Below are positions 17,139 to 23,146 of a stretch of 38,026 bases of DNA, piece after piece. Numbering within the stretch: the first letter of the stretch is position 1; each line of letters starts with the position of its first letter. The notes beneath the pieces are model-generated. The model saw only the letters and a program-made list of their open reading frames with translations. It had not been told where the DNA came from and made no database searches. The stretch is from the NCBI GenBank assembly GCA_013178415.1, contig JABLXA010000021.1, positions 1 through 38,026 of the forward strand, given 5' to 3'. Source of the stretch: Bacillota bacterium. Its GTDB lineage: Bacteria > Bacillota > SHA-98 > Ch115. Made by a program: the position numbers and the translations under genes.

Positions 17139-17385
17139 TTATGCGTTCCCCCCTTCCTATATCAGAAATAGCCGGTGATCGTCATTGTCATCCTTCCACT
17201 GGCACCGACCAATATCCGGCACCGCTGGCTATCCCAAAAATGATTGAACGCCTGTTCCATCCTTCCGATAACCCCGCCATCGCGACATGGGAGCCTTTCT
17301 ATCTTCTTAGGAGCTTCCCCCCGACTGACTGGTCGTTTCGTAGACAGCAAATGTGGGGATGGCGAATGAGCTTACGATATCTTCG
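17139..17385 (-). other. Gap between permease and thioredoxin-like gene
   Basis: About 250 bases without a gene I can support. A 62-codon minus-strand frame (17350-17162) exists but has no recognisable motif or ribosome site. It may be a degraded gene or a long untranslated spacer. Confidence 0.4.
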
Positions 17386-18606
17386 TCAACCGACTATCGC
17401 CCCGAAAATCATCCCACTTATCGTCGCCATGACAACCACCAGCGAGACATATGTGATAGTCTTCTTCGGCCCCAGAAAGCTATTGATCACCAGCATGCTT
17501 GGAAGGCTAAGCGCAGGCCCGGATAGCAGCAATGCAAGCGCCGGTCCCTGTCCCATTCCTGAACCTAGCAATCCCTGTATTATAGGGATTTCAGTCAACG
17601 TGGCGAAATACATGAACGCGCCTACAATAGAGGCAATGAAATTGGCGAATAACGAATTGCCACCTACAAGCTGCGAAACATAGCGCGACGGTATCAGTCC
17701 CGCGTCAATGCCGGGACGCCCCATAAGCAAGCCGGCTGCCAAGACGCCCCCAAACAGGAGGGGCAGGATCTTCTTTGCAAAATCCCACGTGGAATCCTTC
17801 CATGCCACAAGCTCGTCTGGCCTGAACCAGGTTCTGAGCATATAAGCGAGGTAGACTAGAAGCGCCACCACAAGGTACCACTTTATGCGGAAGACATCAT
17901 ACCAAACACCAATATGCTCAGATGGCTTGCCCCACGCCGCGAACACCAGGATAAGCACCAGAGTCGCAAAATACGCGGTTGTCTGTCCGAGGCTCCGACC
18001 GCCCTCTTCAATTGCCTGCGATGCGGCAGCAAATCCCTTTTGTCTCTCCGTCTCTTCTTCTCTGAAAATGGCAGCCATGAGAATCCCTATGACTATCGAG
18101 AATAGAATTGCGCCAATGGCTCTGGCAAGCCCTATCTGCCATCCCAGGACACGTGCTGTGAGAATGATGGCCAAGACATTGATGGCGGGACCTGAGTACA
18201 GGAATGCGGTTGCCGGACCGAGACCCGCCCCCCTCTTATATATGCCCATGAAAAGCGGCAGCACGGTGCATGAGCAAACGGCAAGTATGGCACCTGATAC
18301 CGAGGCTACAGCGTATGCCAACCATTGCTTCGCGTTCCTCCCCAGATATCTCATCACAGATTGTTGGGAGATGAAATTCTGCATGGCCCCTGCGATGAAA
18401 AGGGCAGGAACAAGGCAAAATAGTACATGCTGCCGGGCATAGTCCTGTAGCATATGGAATGCCTCGAGGATCGCCGCCTGGACCCTCGGGTTGCCCAGGG
18501 GAGCGAAGTATGCGACAAGAAATGTTCCTACTATTAACATGAATGCCTTTAATTCCTTCAAGGTACCCAACATCCTTTCGCCACGCGGCGCCCCTACCCT
18601 TTTCAT
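17386..18606 (-). CDS. ArsP/YraQ-type permease (PF03773-like)
   Basis: The 406-residue membrane protein has about ten hydrophobic segments in two related halves. The first half contains SGAILAVCSCTVLPLFMGIYKRGAGLGPATAFLYSGPAIN (about residues 104-143), with the Cys-Ser-Cys-Thr signature of the family; the second half has the counterpart TLTEIPIIQGLLGSGMGQGPALALLLSGPALSLPS near 340-375. Characterised relatives export organoarsenicals, but most members have no known substrate. The ArsR gene upstream and the thioredoxin-like gene downstream form a recurring trio, pointing to metal or metalloid response. GGAG lies 7 bases before the ATG, at the edge of a 19-bp tandem repeat. Confidence 0.88.
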   Translation of the reverse strand: MKRVGAPRGERMLGTLKELKAFMLIVGTFLVAYFAPLGNPRVQAAILEAFHMLQDYARQHVLFCLVPALFIAGAMQNFISQQSVMRYLGRNAKQWLAYAVASVSGAILAVCSCTVLPLFMGIYKRGAGLGPATAFLYSGPAINVLAIILTARVLGWQIGLARAIGAILFSIVIGILMAAIFREEETERQKGFAAASQAIEEGGRSLGQTTAYFATLVLILVFAAWGKPSEHIGVWYDVFRIKWYLVVALLVYLAYMLRTWFRPDELVAWKDSTWDFAKKILPLLFGGVLAAGLLMGRPGIDAGLIPSRYVSQLVGGNSLFANFIASIVGAFMYFATLTEIPIIQGLLGSGMGQGPALALLLSGPALSLPSMLVINSFLGPKKTITYVSLVVVMATISGMIFGAIVG

Positions 18607-18610
18607 GTAG

Positions 18611-18676
18611 GAACTCCGCCCTAATCTAAGAACCCCACCCTAACCTAGAAACCCCGCCCTAATGTAGAAACCCACC
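18611..18676. repeat. 19-bp tandem repeat, about 3.5 copies
   Basis: Copies begin at 18611, 18630, 18649 and 18668 (the last partial). On the plus strand the unit is approximately GAACCCCGCCCTAATCTAG. It fills the space between the ArsR stop and the permease start and contributes the permease's ribosome-site region. On the transcribed (minus) strand it is G-rich (TTAGGGCGGGG), so RNA or DNA structure affecting permease translation is possible. Confidence 0.8.
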
Positions 18677-18690
18677 TTTCGACGCAAGAT

Positions 18691-19059
18691 CTATAGCCTT
18701 TTCCCTGCAATATCGAGACAAGAAAGTGAGCACTTCTCGTTTCCATTTATCTTCTCTACGCACTGCATAAATTGATAAACGCAGGGCATCCGGAGTCTAT
18801 ATATCACATTGAGCCCTTCCTTCTTGGAGTCCACTATGCCTGCTGTCTTGAGCACGCTCAGGTGCTTGGAAATGGTAGATTGATCGAACCCTACACGGCC
18901 AACAAGCTCGCAGACACACTTTTCTCCTTCTTTTGCCAGTATCTCGATCAACCTCAGCCGGGTCTCGTGAGCCAGCGCCTTGAAGACAGCCACTTGTCTC
19001 GATATTGCATCTTCATATCTCACCCAGATCACCGCCATTCCGGATAGATCATCGATCAA
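18691..19059 (-). CDS. ArsR/SmtB-family metalloregulator
   Basis: A 122-residue winged-helix repressor. Seen are VFKALAHETRLRLIEILAKEG, the KCVCELV segment with two cysteines where many ArsR proteins bind arsenic or other metals, and the recognition helix FDQSTISKHLSVLKTAGIV. Additional cysteines lie near the C-terminus (CVYQFMQC and CSLSC), possible ligands too. The start is unclear: TTG at 19059, ATG at 19038, and GTG codons at 19032 and 19023 are all in frame, none with a strong ribosome site. A perfect 8-bp inverted repeat lies at 19061-19080, immediately upstream. The permease follows after the tandem repeat, so the regulator probably controls its own operon. Confidence 0.88.
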   Translation of the reverse strand: MIDDLSGMAVIWVRYEDAISRQVAVFKALAHETRLRLIEILAKEGEKCVCELVGRVGFDQSTISKHLSVLKTAGIVDSKKEGLNVIYRLRMPCVYQFMQCVEKINGNEKCSLSCLDIAGKRL

Positions 19060-19060
19060 T

Positions 19061-19080
19061 GGCTATATTACCATATAGCC
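19061..19080. promoter_or_regulatory. ArsR operator candidate
   Basis: GGCTATAT-TACC-ATATAGCC is a perfect 8-bp inverted repeat directly in front of the arsR start. A TTGACC hexamer (minus strand, near 19106) lies upstream as a possible -35, so the repeat would cover the transcription start region, as in known ArsR-controlled promoters. Confidence 0.7.
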
Positions 19081-19103
19081 AAATATAATGCAAACTATTA
19101 TGG

Positions 19104-19511
19104 TCAAACCGCATGATTTCTTGCCCGGTCACGTCTTCTGAGCAAGGCGGTGGCCAGGACCGCCAGGGGCAGCATCTCCAGCATGAGGGCGATATTCTCA
19201 GCCTTGGCATCCCCGGGGATGGCATGAGCCGGGGCTACGATGTAACCACCCTCATGAGCCATGGCAATAAGCCTTCCTACTTCGGCCCGCACTTCATCGA
19301 CAGTTCCATAAGGCATCAGTCTCTGGGTGCTTATTCCTCCCCAGAATGCGAGACGCCCTGCATACTCTCTCTTGATGGAATAGATGTCCATTACCTCTGG
19401 CTGAAACGGATTAAAGCAATCGACACCTATCTCTATCAGATCCGGAAATAGCTCGGCCACGGCTGCACTAAGGCTCCTAGCTGACTGAATAAGATGTCGA
19501 TAGTAGTAGAA
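19104..19511 (-). pseudogene. Remnant of a uroporphyrinogen decarboxylase-family (URO-D/MtaA-like) gene
   Basis: An open frame of about 130 codons encodes only the C-terminal third of this family. It contains VAELFPDLIEIGVDCFNPFQPEVMDI, matching the family's PDLIEIGVD-NP-QPE pattern, followed by FWGGISTQRLMPYGTVDEVRAEV and the end region GGYIVAPAHAIPGDAKAENI. The N-terminal two thirds, including the start and substrate-binding segments, are missing. The frame continues from the VapC frame after its stop, with no separate start signal, so it is read as a truncated relic. Such methyltransferase/decarboxylase-like genes often lie in sugar operons like those here. Confidence 0.75.
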
Positions 19512-19949
19512 TCAGGCGCCAGCCAACGTCTCCGGAATTGGCCTGATGCCCACTATGGCGAAATGATGATCTAGCGTAAGCGCCCTCTTGATACGTTCCC
19601 TCATGCATAACGCAAAGCTGGTACAATCCACGGCGGAGAATTTCTGGTCAGCATACTTCGTGAAGATCTCCCAGGCCTCTGCAAATAGAGGCTCGTTTAC
19701 CCATGCGATGGCCAGCCGCTGCTCTGATTCCGCTTCCTTGATAAACGTATAAAACTGCACTGCCACTGCATGGCTGGCATAGCGTCTCAAATATGTAATG
19801 GTCTCTGATATTACATCACTTGTCGTGACCGGTATTATCCCGCCATTGAGCAGCATCAACCATTCATCCGCCATGGCACGATGATGTGGATCTCTGGCTG
19901 CCACCAGAGAAATCCAGGCTGAGGTATCAATGAAGACCTTTTCCCTCAT
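19512..19949 (-). CDS. vapC: PIN-domain toxin, VapC-like
   Basis: The 145-residue protein has the PIN ribonuclease acidic set: Asp8 in VFIDTSAW, Glu49 in SDVISETITYL, Asp108 in FSAVDCTSF and Asp127 in ALTLDHHF. PIN toxins cut RNA, often tRNA or rRNA, with Mg2+. Its ATG overlaps the stop of the antitoxin gene (ATGA), the usual coupling in vapBC. Length is typical. It is followed directly by the URO-D remnant in the same frame, which suggests the toxin-antitoxin unit was inserted into or beside that gene. Confidence 0.88.
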   Translation of the reverse strand: MREKVFIDTSAWISLVAARDPHHRAMADEWLMLLNGGIIPVTTSDVISETITYLRRYASHAVAVQFYTFIKEAESEQRLAIAWVNEPLFAEAWEIFTKYADQKFSAVDCTSFALCMRERIKRALTLDHHFAIVGIRPIPETLAGA

Positions 19950-20212
19950 TTGTCTTCATCGCCAATCTGCAGATAACGATCATGGTGTAGAGCCAGATCC
20001 CGGGGTATCTCTCCCTTATGCATTCCAATAAGTTTGATTAATGGATTAACCTCACCGGACTTATCAGCCTCCTGCTGCTCGAGTTTCACCAGGTACTGGC
20101 CTATGGCCTCACGTATCAAGGAAGCCTCGGAAACCCCCTTGCGTGAGGCCCATCCTTTTAGGCGCTCATCATCATTGCGATCGATATAAATCTGTTTTCG
20201 CTCCAAAACCAT
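19946..20212 (-). CDS. vapB: Ribbon-helix-helix antitoxin, VapB/CopG-like
   Basis: A short protein beginning MVLERKQIYIDRNDDERLKG, with a ribbon-helix-helix DNA-binding N-terminus (strand RKQIYI, then helices through SEASLIREAIGQYL) and an acidic, flexible C-terminus that would bind the toxin. The ATG at 20212 is chosen because GGGGGGT lies 6 bases upstream; the frame is open for seven more codons to 20233. The stop overlaps vapC by 4 bases. Two palindromes lie upstream, one inside a consensus promoter, so it very likely represses its own transcription. Confidence 0.87.
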   Translation of the reverse strand: MVLERKQIYIDRNDDERLKGWASRKGVSEASLIREAIGQYLVKLEQQEADKSGEVNPLIKLIGMHKGEIPRDLALHHDRYLQIGDEDK

Positions 20213-20250
20213 GTTTACCCCCCACCAAATCATGATGAGATGAACATCCT

Positions 20251-20262
20251 GATGTATACATC
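20251..20262. promoter_or_regulatory. VapB operator candidate 2
   Basis: GATGTATACATC is a perfect 12-bp palindrome downstream of the -10 box, sharing the TGTATACA core with the second palindrome. Their centres are 23 bp apart, about two helical turns. Confidence 0.65.
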
Positions 20263-20268
20263 ACTTAG

Positions 20269-20297
20269 ATTATAGTGTATACACTACATAATGTCAA
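20269..20297 (-). promoter_or_regulatory. Consensus sigma-A promoter of vapBC
   Basis: On the minus strand TTGACA (20297-20292), exactly 17 bases, then TATAAT (20274-20269): a full match to the housekeeping promoter. The leader to vapB is about 50 bases. The spacer carries a 14-bp palindrome. Confidence 0.9.
20273..20286. promoter_or_regulatory. VapB operator candidate 1
   Basis: TAGTGTATACACTA is a perfect 14-bp palindrome within the spacer and overlapping the -10 box of the vapBC promoter, a position where a bound repressor would exclude RNA polymerase. Confidence 0.72.
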
Positions 20298-20462
20298 GCC
20301 GTCCTCAATTACATTCTAGGTGAGGTAACGAAGCGTTCTCCCCATTCGGTCTCCGTGTTCGCGGACACAATCTCTTCGTCATCGTCTTCTGAGCAAATGA
20401 CTCATTCGCTGTCGCCCAGGAATGCCTACTATACGGTTACCAACTATCCAAGACCTGCCCTA

Positions 20463-21281
20463 TCAGTAGTCGAATTCGCCAAATGATGGATTGATAAGCC
20501 TCTCCATTCTATTAAGACTGTCAATCTTCTCCCTCGCCTCATCGGGTAATGTCCATCCAAAAATCTCCATATTATCCCTTAGATGTTTCTCTGAAGTTGC
20601 CTTCGGTATCACTACAATACCTTTTTCAACCAGCCACCTCAAGACTAGTTGTGATGGGCTTCTCACATATTTATCCGCGAGGTCCAGAATGACCTGGTCA
20701 TTGAATATTCGACCTCTCGCCATCGGGCTATATGCAGTGAGGACGATATTATTCTCGCGGCAAAACTCGAGCAATTCCCTCTGGTACAGATACGGGTGGA
20801 ACTCTACTTGGTTAACCGTAATTAGATCTCCTGCAACTTCCATCGCTTCCGTAAGGTGTCTAATAGTAAAATTACTAACTCCGATGTTTCTCACCATTCC
20901 CCTGGCCTTTAGTTCCGCCAATCCGCGCAAGGTTTCAGAGATAGGAACCTCCTTATTAGGCCAATGAATGAGCAGTAGATTCAGATACTCTATACCTAAT
21001 TCAGTAAGAATCTGCTCTCCCGCTGATAGTACGTCTTTATATCGAAGAGAATCTCTCCATACCTTTGAAGTAATGAAAAGCTTATCCCTATCTATTCCGG
21101 ACTTTTTGATCGCCAGAGCTATGTCTTTGTGATTGCCGTAAGCGGCGGCGGTATCAATATGCACGTACCCGAGCTCAATGGCCTTCTGAACCGCTTGCTG
21201 ACACTCATCCCCCGTTACCTGCCAGGTACCCAGACCCAAAATGGGTATTTCATCTCCAGATTTCAGCACAATTGTTCTCAT
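20463..21281 (-). CDS. Aldo/keto reductase
   Basis: The 272-residue NADPH-dependent reductase of carbonyl compounds starts LKSGDEIPILGLGTWQVTG. The catalytic tetrad is complete: Asp43 and Tyr48 in HIDTAAAYGN, Lys73 in TSKVW and His106 in LLIHWP. The cofactor end shows IPKATSEKHLRDNMEIF near residue 230. Length is typical of the 2,5-diketogluconate reductase-like AKR group. GAGGGGG lies about 8 bases before the ATG. It lies between VapBC and the IscB element, on the same strand as the sugar genes, and may reduce a sugar or keto-acid intermediate, though family members are promiscuous. Confidence 0.92.
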   Translation of the reverse strand: MRTIVLKSGDEIPILGLGTWQVTGDECQQAVQKAIELGYVHIDTAAAYGNHKDIALAIKKSGIDRDKLFITSKVWRDSLRYKDVLSAGEQILTELGIEYLNLLLIHWPNKEVPISETLRGLAELKARGMVRNIGVSNFTIRHLTEAMEVAGDLITVNQVEFHPYLYQRELLEFCRENNIVLTAYSPMARGRIFNDQVILDLADKYVRSPSQLVLRWLVEKGIVVIPKATSEKHLRDNMEIFGWTLPDEAREKIDSLNRMERLINPSFGEFDY

Positions 21282-21400
21282 GCAATTTCCCCCTCTAATG
21301 GATTACCATAGATATGCAAGTTCGACCTCAAAAGCTGCGCCTAATGCGGAGAGCATCCACAAGGACCTTGCCTACGTTGCGCCCGGATCTGGTCACCAAA

Positions 21401-22810
21401 CTACGCGGCGCCGGAAGCCCCGGCGTTCACGCCTGGGGATGAGGCGCCACTCCCTCCCTTCTCTACCCGGATTTTTTCGTGCTGCCACCCGTCTCCCCGT
21501 TGTAGAACCTTCATATATTTGTGAGATATACCCTGACAAATCCGTTTGCCAAGACCGTCTTTAATATCAAAGTAACCGCTCGCCCTTACTGCTACCCTGC
21601 CTATCCACCGCCCAGCATACTTCCCTTTGGGGATATCTGCTATTACCAAGTCCCCGGTCTGAAACCCAAAAATCGATTTCTTACGTTCCCGATGCCCTAT
21701 CGGGAACCCATGAGCATCTGTGTTGCACATCTTCCTCGTCCCTCGGCCAACCGCTGACCAAACATGCACATACCTCTGATTAATTACTATATCCGCCGGC
21801 GTGCTTGCGCCAACACAGCAGGCATCGTAGTAATGAGTTTTGGAGAAACCATGTTCTAACCGCTGTTTCTTCGTCCTTGCGCCAGTGCCGCATTCCACAG
21901 GTAAGCTGGTCCCCTTGAGCCTTTCATACAGTCTCCAGCGTGTGGCATTCATCATGGCCGTGTCTTTTAGTGGTTCCTTTAGTTGCTGTAGAACTTTGGG
22001 CAAATTCTCAGCCCGACGCTGGTCGATGACCTTCTTGGATTCCCTTAGCTTTTCGAGCCATTCCTCAGGTTGTCTGTTGTCCTTGGCCTCATTGCATTCC
22101 CTGCAAGCCATAACCAGGTTGCTGATTCGGTCTGTGCCCTTGGGCCCATGTTTCGGCCTCTTTGGGATAACATGTTCCACCTCTAGCGGCACATTCTCCG
22201 CCCCACAGTAAGCACACCTGTAATTCCATTTCTCCAGGAGGTATTCCTTGACTTCATAGCCGAATAGCGTTCCCTGCTGATACTCAATACCCGATATCTC
22301 AGGGTTTTGCATGAGTTGGATATCGAACTTGACGTGCTCGGTAGATATCGCCGAGATCGGCAAGCTCCGACACAACTTCTGCACAGCGCTCATCGTCTGG
22401 CTAACCCTTGCCTCAAGGGATGGCGCTAGCCGACCTTCCTTCCCTCTGCCCTTTAACTCCTTCGGCTCGCGATAACGCGTCTTGCGACTCCTGCGGCTAC
22501 GCCTCAGTGCCCTGCGTTTATCAAGCCTATCCTTTATACCGGGTTTATGCCTGATCTCTCCAAGTATTAGAGCTGTGCTTCTGTCAGAAGAATCTTCCCG
22601 CAATACAGCAAACCCAGTGATCTTAGCGCCAGGATCCAGCTTCAGACGCAGCGGCTGTAGCTGGCTTTCCTCAAGTGTTCGATCTTTGAGACGGATGGTA
22701 AAAGGAGCCATCCTGTGGATGACGGCACTCCCTCGTTGCAATAGCAGCCGTGTGCGCTTCTCTGTGCATGGCATTAGAGGCTTCTTATGTTTATCTAGCA
22801 CAAATACCAT
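21401..22810 (-). CDS. iscB: IscB RNA-guided nuclease (second copy)
   Basis: A 469-residue homolog of the first IscB, with the same order of parts. PLMP is at 11-14, RuvC-I has Asp59 in LKLDPGAKITGFAV, and the bridge helix spans about 98-118. RuvC-II has Glu158 in ISTEHVKFD; the HNH has C199/C202, His213 in EVEHVIPK and C236/C239; RuvC-III has His326 and Asp329 in HYYDACCVG. All catalytic positions are intact. Near-identical blocks shared with copy 1 include ENPEISGIEYQ-type and TLFGYEVKEYLLEK segments around residues 168-194. The Gly/Ser/Ala-rich tail (GASSPGVNAGASGAA) is encoded by the element's right-end hairpin and is probably an extension acquired by readthrough. GGGGAG lies about 7 bases before the ATG. 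Confidence 0.95.
   Translation of the reverse strand: MVFVLDKHKKPLMPCTEKRTRLLLQRGSAVIHRMAPFTIRLKDRTLEESQLQPLRLKLDPGAKITGFAVLREDSSDRSTALILGEIRHKPGIKDRLDKRRALRRSRRSRKTRYREPKELKGRGKEGRLAPSLEARVSQTMSAVQKLCRSLPISAISTEHVKFDIQLMQNPEISGIEYQQGTLFGYEVKEYLLEKWNYRCAYCGAENVPLEVEHVIPKRPKHGPKGTDRISNLVMACRECNEAKDNRQPEEWLEKLRESKKVIDQRRAENLPKVLQQLKEPLKDTAMMNATRWRLYERLKGTSLPVECGTGARTKKQRLEHGFSKTHYYDACCVGASTPADIVINQRYVHVWSAVGRGTRKMCNTDAHGFPIGHRERKKSIFGFQTGDLVIADIPKGKYAGRWIGRVAVRASGYFDIKDGLGKRICQGISHKYMKVLQRGDGWQHEKIRVEKGGSGASSPGVNAGASGAA
21407..21448 (-). repeat. Right-end nested hairpin of IscB element 2
   Basis: An outer GGCGCC/GGCGCC stem encloses CCCC-A-GGCG, loop TGAA, CGCC-GGGG (minus strand). It overlaps the last codons of iscB, unlike element 1 where the hairpin follows the stop. 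Confidence 0.7.
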
Positions 22811-23146
22811 AAGACATCTCCCCTTTCAGGGACCCCTTACGGGGCTAGTAACGCGGCAGGCAGACCCTCCTGCCGTCTCTCCTAGCCAATATTACCCAGG
22901 CTTTCTGTGCCAGCAACACTGCTCGCTAACACCCCAGCTTGCTGTTTAACCACTGACGATGCTTTACGGAGACTGGAGAAGCATCCCTGCATCATGACCT
23001 GGATAATGTAGCATCCTCATGACCTTGTCCTTCGGCTCAGATGCTCAGGCGGGTCATAGCGCCGCCCCGAAGGACGGCTTTCCGCTTAAATCGGAGACCT
23101 GCCGGGAGCTGCCCCGGCAAGCCCCCGCCTTTAGGCGTGGGGTCTA
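22811..23146 (-). ncRNA. Predicted omega-RNA of IscB element 2
   Basis: About 335 bases between the left-end hairpin and iscB, with no gene. It shares ordered blocks with the omega-RNA region of element 1: CCCCACGC-loop-GCGGGGGCTTG, GATGCTTCTCCAGTC, GGTTAAACAG, AGTG-TTGCTGGCA and ATTGGC-AGGAGA. It has a longer 5' part, including a strong hairpin CCGTCCTTCGGGGCGG. The guide, by the known IscB rule, would be the bases just before about 23146, at the 3' end of the isomerase gene. Ends are inferred. Confidence 0.75.

Noticed and set aside
21380-21390. GCGCCCGGA shared with the tRNA-Arg end, as a possible attachment repeat
   Set aside because: Only 9 bases match, too short to claim an att site.
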